DNA of 64,000 bases from Devosia sp. A16 (GCF_001402915.1 NZ_CP012945.1:1589501-1653500), one strand, 5' to 3'; counted from the stretch's first letter, positions 42,597 through 51,634 are shown. Notes: a model not told the origin generated them from the letters alone. Numbers and translations: made by a program.

Positions 42597-43304
42597 ATGC
42601 CGCTCAAGCCTCGTGCCCTCCATCTCACCACTGAGCACATCGCGCGGATCCCCGTGATCGAGGACCCGGGTCAACCGAATTACCCCGGGATCCGCCCGGC
42701 GACCGAAGCCGACTACGAGGCCGAGGTGGCGCGCATCATCGACACTGCGCCCGCTGGCGAGTTCTGGATCTTCGCGCTGAGCTCGCTGATCTGGAACCCG
42801 GCAACCGAGTTCGACCAGCAGCGCATCGCGGTCGCGAGCGGCTGGCACCGCAGCTTTTGCCTGTTCGACCAACGCTGGCGCGGTAATCCCAAACAGCCAG
42901 GACTGATGATGTGCCTCGATCGCGGCGGCAGCTGCCGCAGCGTCGCCTTCCGCATCCCTGCCGGGACCATCAAGGCCAACATGGACAAGCTGGTCCGTCG
43001 CGAAATGAGCATGGTGCCCAACGCCTTCCCGGGCCGCTGGATCAAGGTCGCAACCGCCGAGGGACCGCTCACTGCCCTGGCGTTTGCGATCGACCGCAAG
43101 AGCACGCGTTACGTCGGCGGCCTTACCTTGGCGGAGCGCGCCGACCGGCTGGCGCAGGCGCATGGCTGGAAAGGTTCGATGGCCGAATACGTGCTGTCGA
43201 CCGTCACCAAGCTCGAGGAGTATGGCATCCACGACCGCAATCTCTGGGCGATCCAGCGAATGGTTGCGGAACGGATCGAGCATCACTGGCCGGCTCAGGC
43301 CTAG
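42597..43304 (+). CDS. ChaC-like gamma-glutamylcyclotransferase family protein
   Basis: The 235-residue protein aligns with ChaC (SLIWNPATEF, CLDRGGSCRSVAFRIPA, then RREMSM). The substrate-binding YGSL motif of ChaC reads LSSL here. ChaC enzymes cleave glutathione to 5-oxoproline and Cys-Gly. The altered motif suggests a different substrate or lost activity. A canonical ChaC is encoded at 52137-52691. It starts 9 bases after argH. Confidence 0.82.
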   Translation: MPLKPRALHLTTEHIARIPVIEDPGQPNYPGIRPATEADYEAEVARIIDTAPAGEFWIFALSSLIWNPATEFDQQRIAVASGWHRSFCLFDQRWRGNPKQPGLMMCLDRGGSCRSVAFRIPAGTIKANMDKLVRREMSMVPNAFPGRWIKVATAEGPLTALAFAIDRKSTRYVGGLTLAERADRLAQAHGWKGSMAEYVLSTVTKLEEYGIHDRNLWAIQRMVAERIEHHWPAQA

Positions 43305-43311
43305 CCATAGG

Positions 43312-43340
43312 CACCGGGTCATTCCCGCAGCGACAGCGAC
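43312..43340. repeat. Partial family C repeat (half element)
   Basis: GGCACCGGGTCATTCCCGC (from about 43311) matches the left arm of the family C copies at 21039 and 22701, then diverges. There is no complementary right arm, so this looks like a decayed copy before lysA. Confidence 0.55.
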
Positions 43341-43445
43341 CTGCATCCATCACGCTCCCCAATCGCCCCCATCAATAACTCCAGCTTCCGCTCTCAGGCG
43401 TTTTCGCCTAGAGCTTCCGCCCGGATTTCGTGGGGACGCAGGACC

Positions 43446-44705
43446 TTGGTGCATCACTTCCAGTATCGCGACGATCGGCTGTTCGCCGAGGAGGTCGACC
43501 TGACCGCGCTCGCCGGCAAGGTGGGAACGCCCTTCTACGTCTATTCGGCGGCGACGCTTCGCCGCCACGTGCAGGTGCTGCGCGATGCTTTCAAGGGCAT
43601 CGACACGCTGGTCGCCTATGCCATGAAAGCCAACTCCAATCAGGCGGTGATCAAGCTGATCGCCAAGGAGGGCGCCGGCGCCGACGTGGTTTCGGGCGGC
43701 GAGCTCGAGCGCGCCATTGCCGCCGGGGTGCCAGCCAACCGCATCGTCTTTTCGGGCGTCGGCAAGACCTTCGCCGAGATGCGCCGGGCGCTCGAGATCG
43801 GCATCAAGTGCTTCAACCTCGAAAGCGAGCCGGAGCTCGAGCGGCTGAGCGATGTCGCGGTGTCGATGGGGATGACCGCGCCGGTCTCGGTGCGCATCAA
43901 CCCCGATGTCGATGCCGGCACCCACAAGAAGATCTCGACCGGCAAGGCCGAGAACAAGTTCGGCATCCCATTCGCCCGGGCCCGTGAGGTCTATGCCCGC
44001 ATCGCGGCGCTGCCCGGGGTGCGCGCCGTCGGCGTCGATATGCATATCGGCAGCCAGATCACCGACATGACCCCGTTCGACAATGCCTTCGCGCTGCTTG
44101 CCGAACTGGTACGCGACCTGAAGGCCGCCGGGCACGACATCCGCCATGCCGATGTCGGCGGCGGCCTCGGCATTCCCTATCACCACGACGAGGATGCCCC
44201 GCCGGCCCCGCCCGCTTATGCCGAGATCGTCAGGAAGCATATCGGCCCGCTCGGCGTGTCGCTGGTGCTGGAGCCCGGCCGGCTGATCGTCGGCAATGCC
44301 GGTATCCTCGTCACCAAGGTCGAATACGTGAAGGAGGGCGGCAAGACCTTCGTCATCGTCGACGCGGCGATGAACGACCTGATCCGCCCTACCCTCTACG
44401 AGGCGCATCACGATATCCAGCCGGTGGTGCACTCCAACCTCGCGCAGATCACCGCCGACGTGGTCGGCCCGGTCTGCGAGACCGGCGACTTCATCGCCCA
44501 GGATCGAAAGATGGCGGGCGTCAAGGAAGGTGACCTGCTCGCCGTGATGTCGGCCGGCGCCTATGGCGCGGTGATGGCCTCGACCTACAACTCCCGCCCG
44601 CTGGTGCCCGAAGTGCTGGTCGATGGCGACAAGTGGCACATCATCCGCCCGCGCAAATCGATCGCCGAACTGATCGCGCTCGACAGCGTGCCGGACTGGG
44701 TGTGA
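43446..44705 (+). CDS. lysA: Diaminopimelate decarboxylase
   Basis: This 419-residue PLP enzyme of fold type III has the lysine in VAYAMKANSN (about 61), HIGSQI, the glycine loop DVGGGLGIPY, EPGRLIVGNAG and the C-terminal Cys-containing region (GPVCETGDF). It catalyses the last step of lysine synthesis. The start is TTG 43446 or GTG 43449; both have only a weak ribosome binding site. In many relatives a small lipoprotein gene sits before lysA; none is visible here. Confidence 0.96.
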   Translation: MVHHFQYRDDRLFAEEVDLTALAGKVGTPFYVYSAATLRRHVQVLRDAFKGIDTLVAYAMKANSNQAVIKLIAKEGAGADVVSGGELERAIAAGVPANRIVFSGVGKTFAEMRRALEIGIKCFNLESEPELERLSDVAVSMGMTAPVSVRINPDVDAGTHKKISTGKAENKFGIPFARAREVYARIAALPGVRAVGVDMHIGSQITDMTPFDNAFALLAELVRDLKAAGHDIRHADVGGGLGIPYHHDEDAPPAPPAYAEIVRKHIGPLGVSLVLEPGRLIVGNAGILVTKVEYVKEGGKTFVIVDAAMNDLIRPTLYEAHHDIQPVVHSNLAQITADVVGPVCETGDFIAQDRKMAGVKEGDLLAVMSAGAYGAVMASTYNSRPLVPEVLVDGDKWHIIRPRKSIAELIALDSVPDWV

Positions 44706-44750
44706 GTGCCGGCGCGTCTCGCTTGGGGTGAACAGGTTTATCCACCCACT

Positions 44751-44838
44751 CGGTGTCATCCCAGCGAAAGCTGGGACCCAACTCGCAGCCCGTGCCGGCG
44801 GATAGATGGATCCCAGCTTTCGCTGGGATGACACCCGG
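44751..44838. repeat. Inverted-repeat element, family C copy 4
   Basis: Arms GTGTCATCCCAGCGAAAGCT and its complement GCTTTCGCTGGGATGACACC, as in the copy at 19321-19400. It lies between convergent lysA and lrgB genes. Confidence 0.9.
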
Positions 44839-44866
44839 TGGGGAGGTAAGGCCGGGGGCCCAATAG

Positions 44867-45583
44867 CTAAACCAGCCAGCTTGCCAACACCGGCGCCAGC
44901 ACCGAGGTCAGCACCGCGTTCAACCCCATCGCGATACCGGCAAATGTCCCCGCCACCGGATCGACTGCGAAGGCTCGCGCCGTGCCGATGCCGTGCGAGG
45001 CGAGCCCGACCGAGAAACCGCGCGCCGCGTAGTCGGTGATCTTCAATGCGTTCATCATCGGCGTCACCAGCACGGCGCCCGTAACCCCGGTCAACACCAC
45101 CAGCACGGCGGTCAGCGACGGCGAGCCGCCGATCTGCTCGGCGATGCCCATGGCGACACCCGCCGTCACTGATTTCGGCACCATGGCGAGCAACACATCA
45201 GGCGGCAGCCCGAACAGCCGGCCCAACAGCACCACCGAGACGATCGCCGTCACCGATCCGGCGAGCAGCGCCCCGAGCAGCGGCAACAGGTTCTCCATGA
45301 CGATCCTGCGGTTGGTGACCAGCGGCACCGCGATGGCGACGATCGCCGGCCCGAGCAGGAAATGCACGAACTGCGCGCCCTCGAAATAGCGGGCGTACGG
45401 CGTGCCGGTGGCGAGCAGCACCGCCCCGACGGCAACGATCGACAGCAGCACCGGATTGACCAGCGGGTTGCGGCCCGATTTCAGCGCCAGCCAGTCCGCC
45501 CCGACCCAGACGCACAACGTCACCGTCAGCCACAGCAGCGGCGTCGAGCTGAGATAGACCCAGAGCGCGAACGGATCGTTCAT
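44867..45583 (-). CDS. lrgB: LrgB family protein
   Basis: The 238-residue membrane protein has about seven hydrophobic segments and the LrgB/CidB signature PKSVTAGVAMGIAEQIGG. LrgAB/CidAB act in autolysis control and, by newer work, in pyruvate or glycolate transport (PlgG is a fusion). It overlaps lrgA by 4 bases. The regulator LytSR is not nearby. Confidence 0.93.
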   Translation of the reverse strand: MNDPFALWVYLSSTPLLWLTVTLCVWVGADWLALKSGRNPLVNPVLLSIVAVGAVLLATGTPYARYFEGAQFVHFLLGPAIVAIAVPLVTNRRIVMENLLPLLGALLAGSVTAIVSVVLLGRLFGLPPDVLLAMVPKSVTAGVAMGIAEQIGGSPSLTAVLVVLTGVTGAVLVTPMMNALKITDYAARGFSVGLASHGIGTARAFAVDPVAGTFAGIAMGLNAVLTSVLAPVLASWLV

Positions 45584-45945
45584 GGCCGCTTCCCCGTCCA
45601 GTGCTTGACGAGGAGGAACGCTCCGACCGTCGCCAGCATGGTGAGCACCGCGGAGATGATCAGCGTCAGCATGATCCCCACGCCATAGTCGCCGAGCAGC
45701 CCCAGCTGCTGCACCACCCCGACCCCGGTCGGCACGAACAGCAGGCCCAATCCGCCGACGAGGAAGGTCGTCACCTTGTCGAGCAGCGTCCCTTTGAGAT
45801 CCGGTCGCCGCTGCACCCAGGCCAGCAACACCATGGCGAGGAGGATCAGCCCGACCACCGGACCAGGCATGGGCAGCGCCAGCGAGCGCGCCAGGATTTC
45901 ACCGGCCAGCTGGCAAACCAGCAGCAATGCGAGAATGGCTATCAT
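45580..45945 (-). CDS. lrgA: CidA/LrgA family holin-like protein
   Basis: The 121-residue protein has four membrane segments and the LrgA motif LALPMPGPVVGLILLAMVLL. It pairs with LrgB. It is the first gene of the two-gene operon, divergent from the AlkZ-like gene with 96 bases between starts. Confidence 0.93.
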   Translation of the reverse strand: MIAILALLLVCQLAGEILARSLALPMPGPVVGLILLAMVLLAWVQRRPDLKGTLLDKVTTFLVGGLGLLFVPTGVGVVQQLGLLGDYGVGIMLTLIISAVLTMLATVGAFLLVKHWTGKRP

Positions 45946-46041
45946 GGTGGAACTATCGGAGCGCTTGCGGGCCCGCGCAAGCTGCTGACAGGCCCTGTCA
46001 GTACGCCCCGGCTAGTTTATGGCTATGCCAAGGAGGCGCCG

Positions 46042-47145
46042 ATGACCAAGACCCTGACCGATCGCCAGCTCAACCGCGCCACCCTTGCTCGCCAGCTGCT
46101 GCTCGAGCGCACCGACATGTCGATCGCCGATACCATCGCCTGGCTGGTCGGCATGCAGGCGCAGCAGACCCACGATCCCTATATCGGGCTGTGGTCCCGG
46201 CTGAACGGCTTCACCCACGAGGGCCTGACCGCACTGATCGTCGAGCGCGCGCTGGCCCGCGCCACCACCATGCGCGGCACGCTCCATCTGCACACTGCCG
46301 ACGACCTGATCGGCATCCGCGCCCTGGTGCAGCCATTCCTCCGTTCGGTGTGGCAGAGCAATTTCAGGAAACGCTTCGGCGACAATGACGAGGCGCAGGT
46401 GCTCGCGCTGGCGCGAGAACTGCTCGATGCCGAGCCGATGACGGCCGGCCAGCTCGGCAAGCGCCTTGCCGAACGCTTCCCCACTGCCGAACCATTGGCG
46501 ATGACCATGCTGCTGCAAACCTCCGATGCGCTGATCCAGATCCCGCCCACCCGCATCTGGGGCTCCGGCCATGCCCCGCTGCTGACCCGCATCGACAACT
46601 GGCTGCCTGCGCCCTATGAGCGCCCCATCGCCCGCCAAACCCTGGTGCGCCGTTACTTAGCGGCCTATGGGCCGGCCAGCGTCGCCGACATGCAGAGCTG
46701 GTCGCGTCTCACCAAGTTGAGCGAAGTGTTCGAAGCCCTGCGCCCCGAGCTCGTCACCTTCACCGCCCCCGATGGCCGCGAGCTGTTCGACCTGCCCGAG
46801 GCGCCGCGTCCGGACGGAGACACCCCTGCGCCTGTCCGCTTCATGCCGTTGTTCGAAAATGCCTTCCTCGGCTACGACAACCGCCGCCGCGTGCTCGCCG
46901 AAGCCGACGAAACGCGGGGCGACTTCCTGCACGACGCAAAGCCCTCGGTACTGGTCGACGGCATCATCTCCGCCGCCTGGGCGATCGAGCGCAAGAAGGG
47001 CGCGGCGGTGCTGACCGTCACGCCCTACCACAAGCTCAGGATGAAGGATGTCGCCGAAATCGAGCGCGAGGGATCGGCGTTCCTGCGCTTCATGGAGGAG
47101 AAGGCAGAGACCTTCGATGTGCGGGTGCTGGCGGTGCCAGCTTGA
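46042..47145 (+). CDS. Winged-helix protein of the AlkZ/YcaQ (HTH_42) family
   Basis: The 367-residue protein has the HTH_42 organisation of three winged-helix units and the QxQ motif of AlkZ-like DNA glycosylases (MQAQQ, Gln39 and Gln41). AlkZ unhooks interstrand crosslinks and YcaQ (AlkX) removes N-alkylated purines. Most genomes carry paralogues in natural-product loci, but none is visible here. ATG 46042 has AGGAGG 5 bases upstream; the open frame before it is not coding. Confidence 0.87.
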   Translation: MTKTLTDRQLNRATLARQLLLERTDMSIADTIAWLVGMQAQQTHDPYIGLWSRLNGFTHEGLTALIVERALARATTMRGTLHLHTADDLIGIRALVQPFLRSVWQSNFRKRFGDNDEAQVLALARELLDAEPMTAGQLGKRLAERFPTAEPLAMTMLLQTSDALIQIPPTRIWGSGHAPLLTRIDNWLPAPYERPIARQTLVRRYLAAYGPASVADMQSWSRLTKLSEVFEALRPELVTFTAPDGRELFDLPEAPRPDGDTPAPVRFMPLFENAFLGYDNRRRVLAEADETRGDFLHDAKPSVLVDGIISAAWAIERKKGAAVLTVTPYHKLRMKDVAEIEREGSAFLRFMEEKAETFDVRVLAVPA

Positions 47146-47173
47146 GGCCTCGCATCGGTGGTTCGGCTCAAGC

Positions 47174-47329
47174 GCCCCTCTCCCCTGAGGGGAGAGGATA
47201 GTGAAGCTAGGGCCGATAGGTCCGTAGCGGAACTAGGGTGAGGGGTTCAGCTTCTCAGCGAGCGCGTATTGCACCGCCTCACCCCTCATCCGGCGCTTCG
47301 CGCCACCTTCTCCCCTGAGGGGAGAAGCG
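47174..47329. repeat. Inverted-repeat element, family D copy 2
   Basis: Two hairpins (CTCTCCCCTGAGGGGAGAGG at 47178 and CTTCTCCCCTGAGGGGAGAA at 47307) plus an inner TAGGGTGAGGGG...CCTCACCCCT pairing. It lies between the convergent AlkZ-like and cpdR genes. At about 155 bp it is the longest element in the window. Confidence 0.87.
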
Positions 47330-47378
47330 ACCGGGGACCATCATGGTGTTTGGGGCGGGGTCACCCCAATCCGGCCAT

Positions 47379-47789
47379 TCACCCCATCATGGCCTGACGT
47401 GCCAATGAGATAATCTCCGGCGGCCGGCCGGCAAGGGCATCATCGACCTTTTCCAGCACCTGCGCCAGGGTGAAGGGCTTGGGGATCACGTCGTAGATCA
47501 GCTGGTCGAGCCCATGCGCGCGCTCGCGCTGGTCGGCAAAGCCGGTCATCAGCATGATGGTGACCTCGGGCCAGGCCGAGGCGACATTGAGCGCCAGGGC
47601 GATGCCGTCCATGACCGGCATCTTGATGTCGGAGAGCAACAGGTCGAAGCGGCCCTGCTCATCCTGCATCACCTCGGCGGCGAGCCCGCCATCCTCGGCC
47701 TCCACCACATCGTGGCCCATATGTGCGAGCGCCCGCGACACGAACGCGCGCACCCCATCATCGTCTTCAGCAAGCAGAATTCTGGCCAT
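47379..47789 (-). CDS. cpdR: Response regulator, CpdR type
   Basis: This 136-residue single-domain receiver has an acidic pocket (AEDDDGVRAF), phospho-acceptor Asp54 in LLSDIKMPVMDG, Thr in LMTGFADQ and Lys in VIPKPF. It matches CpdR, which when unphosphorylated directs ClpXP to substrates in the CckA-ChpT cell-cycle relay. It shares one base with the zinc-ribbon gene stop (TGATG). Assignment as CpdR rests on sequence and on its conserved neighbourhood. Confidence 0.87.
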   Translation of the reverse strand: MARILLAEDDDGVRAFVSRALAHMGHDVVEAEDGGLAAEVMQDEQGRFDLLLSDIKMPVMDGIALALNVASAWPEVTIMLMTGFADQRERAHGLDQLIYDVIPKPFTLAQVLEKVDDALAGRPPEIISLARQAMMG

Positions 47790-48718
47790 CAGCGGGTCGT
47801 CTCTTGAGATGTTTGCTTGGTCGCTGCGGCTGTGGCCACGGCGACGTTCTGGCGGCCCGGCGCAAAGCCGAGACGCAGCTGCGTCGCGCCCTTGGGCGGC
47901 GACGCGAGTTCGGCGGAGAACGCCACGGCTTCCCCCGGCTCGACATCGGGGGCCGGCGGCATGACGCTCCACTGGTAGAGCGAGGCGCCCTTGGCATCGA
48001 GCAGGCTCACCACGACGGGCGGCACCACGACGCGACGCGCTTCCACCCCACGGATGGTCGCGGTCACGCTGATCACTTCATTCTCGCCGCGGCGGCTCAT
48101 CAGGGTCGAGACCTCGGAGAATTCCAGCCCGACGACATTCACGTTGAGGCCGATGGCCGAGTAGACGCCGGCCATTGCGGGTGCGAGCTTGACGATCTCG
48201 GTGCGCAACAACAGCCCGCCGGCTACCACTGCCAGCAGCAGCAGCACGGCGGCGATGCGGATCATTCGAAACAGACGTGCTGCCGGCAGGCCGTGCGCTA
48301 CGGCGCGCTGGCGCTTCTCGAGCTTGCCGGTGGCCGCCCGCTCAGCCGCACTCGGCGCCGGCGGCGGCGGTGCGACCGGCTTGGGGGCGATGGCGGCCTT
48401 GATCTCGGCGATCGAGCGCACCACTTCGGGCGGCGGCGCCCCGTCCGGCATCACGCCGCGCAGCGAGGCCGGAATCTCGGCACCACCGGTGCGGTTCTCC
48501 ATCGCCTTGAATTCGCGATCCAGCGCTTCCTCTTCGAGCGGCGTGAACAGCCGGTCTTCGTGCAGCGGCAGGAGCTTGGCTTCGGCCAGCCAGGCCTTGC
48601 CGCAATGCGCGCAACTGACCTTGCGGCCCGTCGGCCCGAGCGTTTCCGGCGGCACCTGATAGCGCGTGCCGCAATGCGGGCAGGCAATGACGACCGTTGC
48701 GGGTTGGGGCGAATGCAT
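47789..48718 (-). CDS. MJ0042-type zinc-ribbon membrane protein
   Basis: The protein has 309 residues. The N-terminal finger is ACPHCGTRYQVPPETLGPTG with a second pair SCAHCGKAW. A proline-rich linker follows, then one membrane helix (about 152-170, AAVLLLLAVVAGGLLL) and an outside domain of about 135 residues resembling DUF3426. The role is unknown. It is the first gene of an operon with cpdR and is divergent from ftsE; the same set is common in the order. Confidence 0.88.
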   Translation of the reverse strand: MHSPQPATVVIACPHCGTRYQVPPETLGPTGRKVSCAHCGKAWLAEAKLLPLHEDRLFTPLEEEALDREFKAMENRTGGAEIPASLRGVMPDGAPPPEVVRSIAEIKAAIAPKPVAPPPPAPSAAERAATGKLEKRQRAVAHGLPAARLFRMIRIAAVLLLLAVVAGGLLLRTEIVKLAPAMAGVYSAIGLNVNVVGLEFSEVSTLMSRRGENEVISVTATIRGVEARRVVVPPVVVSLLDAKGASLYQWSVMPPAPDVEPGEAVAFSAELASPPKGATQLRLGFAPGRQNVAVATAAATKQTSQETTR

Positions 48719-48889
48719 GGGTGGAGGCTAGCCGCTGGGGGGTTAAGTTTCCTCAAACCCCGATGCTCCAAACTGCCGCGGCCCTCGGCTTATCCGACCA
48801 AGATTTGGGCTGAATTATGGGTGAGAACCCCGCCCCGGCGGGATGCCGCTGTTATGATGCCTCACAACTGATTCGGAGCGGATGGCCCG

Positions 48890-49549
48890 GTGATCGAGTT
48901 CTCCAATGTCGGCCTGCGCTATGGGCAGGGGCCCGAGATCCTCCGCGATCTCAATTTCCGCATCGAACCCGGCACCTTCCATTTCCTCACCGGCCCCTCC
49001 GGATCGGGCAAGACTTCGCTGCTGAAGCTGCTGCTGCTGTCGCTGCGACCGACCCGCGGCCGCGTCACCCTGTTCGGCAAGGATACCTCCTCGCTCGACC
49101 AGGATGCGCTGTTGCAGATGCGCCGCCATATCGGCATCGTGTTCCAGGAATTCCGCCTGCTCGACCACCTCACCACCTTCGAGAACGTGGCGCTGCCGCT
49201 GCGCGTGCTGGGCGAACCCGAGGCGAGCTACCGCGCCAACGTCACCGAACTGCTCGAATGGGTCGGCCTCGGCCAGCGCCTCGATGCGCTGCCGGCCGTG
49301 CTGTCAGGCGGCGAGAAGCAGCGCGCCGCGATCGCCCGCGCCGTGATCGGACGCCCTGACATCCTGCTCGCCGACGAGCCTACCGGCAATGTCGATCCCG
49401 AGCTGTCGTTGCGGCTGGTGCGGCTGTTCGCCGAACTCAACAAGATGGGTACCACCATCATTCTCGCGACGCACGAGCTGCCGTTGCTCGACGCCTTCCC
49501 CTTTCCGCGCATGATCCTCAACGAGGGGGAGATCGTCTTTGCCGATTGA
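48890..49549 (+). CDS. ftsE: Cell division ATP-binding protein FtsE
   Basis: The 219-residue ABC ATPase has Walker A GPSGSGKT (35-42), signature LSGGEKQR, Walker B ILLADEPTGNVD and an H-loop ATHEL. With FtsX it drives activation of periplasmic amidases or hydrolases at the septum. GTG 48890 gives the conserved MIEFSNVGLRYG start. It overlaps ftsX by 11 bases. Confidence 0.96.
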   Translation: MIEFSNVGLRYGQGPEILRDLNFRIEPGTFHFLTGPSGSGKTSLLKLLLLSLRPTRGRVTLFGKDTSSLDQDALLQMRRHIGIVFQEFRLLDHLTTFENVALPLRVLGEPEASYRANVTELLEWVGLGQRLDALPAVLSGGEKQRAAIARAVIGRPDILLADEPTGNVDPELSLRLVRLFAELNKMGTTIILATHELPLLDAFPFPRMILNEGEIVFAD

Positions 49550-50480
49550 GCTGAAGCTTCCCCGCTTCGCCGGGATCGAGAACCGCGAGCGCGCTGCCGC
49601 CATCGTGCCGGAGCGCTCGGTGGCCGGTCGCACCCTGGTGCTCCTGATCGCCATCATGACCTTCCTCTCCGGCGTGACGCTGGGCGGCGTGGTGCTGGTG
49701 CAGAAATCCGCCATCGCCTGGTCCTCCGATGTCGGCCGCGAGATGACCATCCAGATTCGCCCGGTCGAAGGCGAGGTGATGGACTCGAACCTGCGCACCG
49801 CGGTGGCGCTCGCCGAGGCGACGCCCGGCGTCGCCGCCGCGCGCGCCCTCAGCCTCGAGGAAAGCCAGAAGCTGCTCGAACCCTGGCTGGGCGCCGGGCT
49901 CGACCTCACCGCCATCGACATCCCGAGGCTGGTGGTCGTGCAACTCGCCGATCCAGCCGAGGCGGACGTCGCAAAGCTGCAGCGCGACCTCGCCGCGGTG
50001 AAGGGCGCCAGCCTCGACACCCATGCGGCCTGGCGACAGCAGCTCAACGTCATGGCCGGCACCATCGTCGCCTCGGGCCTGCTGGTCCTCGCGCTGATCG
50101 TGGTGGCGACGGTGCTCGCCATCGTCTTCGCCACCCGCGGCACCATGGCGTCGAACCGCGAGATCGTCGACGTGCTGCACTTCATCGGCGCTTCGAACAA
50201 CTTCATCGCCGGCGAGTTCCAGGGGCGCTTTCTCACCATCGGCTTCCGTGGCGGCATCTTCGGCGGACTCGCGGCGCTCTTGTTCTTCCTGCTCGTCGGC
50301 CTCGCCGCCGGCTCCATGGTGCCGCAGGAGGCCGGCCAGCAACTGGGCATCCTGTTCGGTCGCTTCGCGCTCGGCATCGACGGCATGTTCGGCATTCTCG
50401 CCGTGGTGCCGGTGATCGCCGCGCTGACCGCCATCACCTCGCGCATGACGGTCCGCCGCTTCCTGCAACGGACCTCCTGA
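49539..50480 (+). CDS. ftsX: Cell division protein FtsX
   Basis: The 313-residue protein has four membrane helices: one near the N-terminus (about 31-54), a large periplasmic loop that contacts hydrolase activators, and three helices in the C-terminal half with the FtsX core (LHFIGASNNFIAGEFQGRFL). Start TTG 49539 lies inside ftsE, so synthesis is coupled. Confidence 0.95.
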   Translation: MPIELKLPRFAGIENRERAAAIVPERSVAGRTLVLLIAIMTFLSGVTLGGVVLVQKSAIAWSSDVGREMTIQIRPVEGEVMDSNLRTAVALAEATPGVAAARALSLEESQKLLEPWLGAGLDLTAIDIPRLVVVQLADPAEADVAKLQRDLAAVKGASLDTHAAWRQQLNVMAGTIVASGLLVLALIVVATVLAIVFATRGTMASNREIVDVLHFIGASNNFIAGEFQGRFLTIGFRGGIFGGLAALLFFLLVGLAAGSMVPQEAGQQLGILFGRFALGIDGMFGILAVVPVIAALTAITSRMTVRRFLQRTS

Positions 50481-50494
50481 CCGGCGTTTGCCGC

Positions 50495-50624
50495 CCACCC
50501 CCACCCTTGATCCCTCCCCACAAGGGGGAGGCAGACGCTGGAACCGAGAGCGTGCAGCTATCGCCTCCCTCCCCTCAGGGCGCTACCGCGTCCCCTTGTG
50601 GGAGGGACCTGAGGGTGGGGGTGG
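50495..50624. repeat. Inverted-repeat element, family B copy 4
   Basis: CCACCCCCACCCTTGATCCC and complementary GGGACCTGAGGGTGGGGGTG, with inner hairpins. It lies between tandem ftsX and plsC, in the place where many relatives carry a ydcF gene. Confidence 0.85.
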
Positions 50625-50697
50625 CCACGCACCGATTTCTCGCTTGTTCGCCTGCGCCGCAGCAGGCACCCTCCGGCGCAAATTGGGAGGATCAACT

Positions 50698-51519
50698 TTG
50701 TTCGGCCAAGCGCTTCGCTCGCTGCTGTTCTATGCGGTGTTCTACCTCCAGACCGTGGTGCTGGCGATCGTCGTCGGCATCAGCACGATCTGGGGGCGCA
50801 CGCGGTTCGGCTGGGCCCTGGCGCGCTACTGGATTCACTCCCACATCCTGGCGCTGCGACTTATCGCCGGCATCAGGACCGATGTTACCGGCCTCGAGAA
50901 CATCCCCGATGGCCCCTGCATCATTGCGTCCAAGCACATGAGCGACTGGGATATCTTCGCGCTCCTGCCCGGCGCCGGGCGCCCGGCCTTCATCGCCAAG
51001 AAGGAGCTGATGGACATCCCGTTCTTCGGCCAGGCGGCGATGGCGTTCGACACCATCCGGGTCGATCGCTCGAAAGGCGGCGACGCCATCCCCCTGATGC
51101 TGGCCGACGCCCGCCGCTCCCTCGCCAATGGCGCCCGGATCATCATTTTCCCCGAAGGCACCCGCAAGGCACCGCTCGACCCCTACGACTATCGCTACGG
51201 CGTGGTCCGGCTCTACGAAGGCCTGAACATCCCGGTGGTGCCGGTGGCGCTCAATTCGGGCCTGTTCTGGGGTCGCAACAGCCTGTTACTCTGGCCCGGC
51301 ACCGCCCGGGCCCGCTTCCTTCCCGCCATCCCGCCGGGCCTGCCGGTGGAGGAGTTTCGCGGGCGCCTGATCGGCGCCATCGAAGGCGAAACCAACCGGC
51401 TGATCCTCGCGGCCTATGACGAAGGTCTCCGTCGGCCGATCACGCCCGAGCTGCGGGAGCGCCTCGAAAAGCTGAAGCAAGGGATAGCGCCCGGCCCGGC
51501 AAAAACCACTACATCTTGA
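50698..51519 (+). CDS. plsC: 1-acyl-sn-glycerol-3-phosphate acyltransferase
   Basis: The 273-residue enzyme has an N-terminal membrane helix, the HX4D motif HMSDWD (His80, Asp85), and FPEGTR in the acceptor site. It makes phosphatidic acid at the inner membrane. TTG 50698 has GGGAGG 7 bases upstream; longer frames run into the repeat. The position after ftsEX is normal for the order. Confidence 0.93.
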   Translation: MFGQALRSLLFYAVFYLQTVVLAIVVGISTIWGRTRFGWALARYWIHSHILALRLIAGIRTDVTGLENIPDGPCIIASKHMSDWDIFALLPGAGRPAFIAKKELMDIPFFGQAAMAFDTIRVDRSKGGDAIPLMLADARRSLANGARIIIFPEGTRKAPLDPYDYRYGVVRLYEGLNIPVVPVALNSGLFWGRNSLLLWPGTARARFLPAIPPGLPVEEFRGRLIGAIEGETNRLILAAYDEGLRRPITPELRERLEKLKQGIAPGPAKTTTS

Positions 51520-51634
51520 CGAACCTTGCGGCTCAGCCCATAGGTGTAGAGGTCATGCAGGGCGGTGCTTGACATTTAGCTCAAATTTGTTCTATTTTCG
51601 TTCTCTTTCGCCGGGTACCGAAGGAGCCGGGGGC

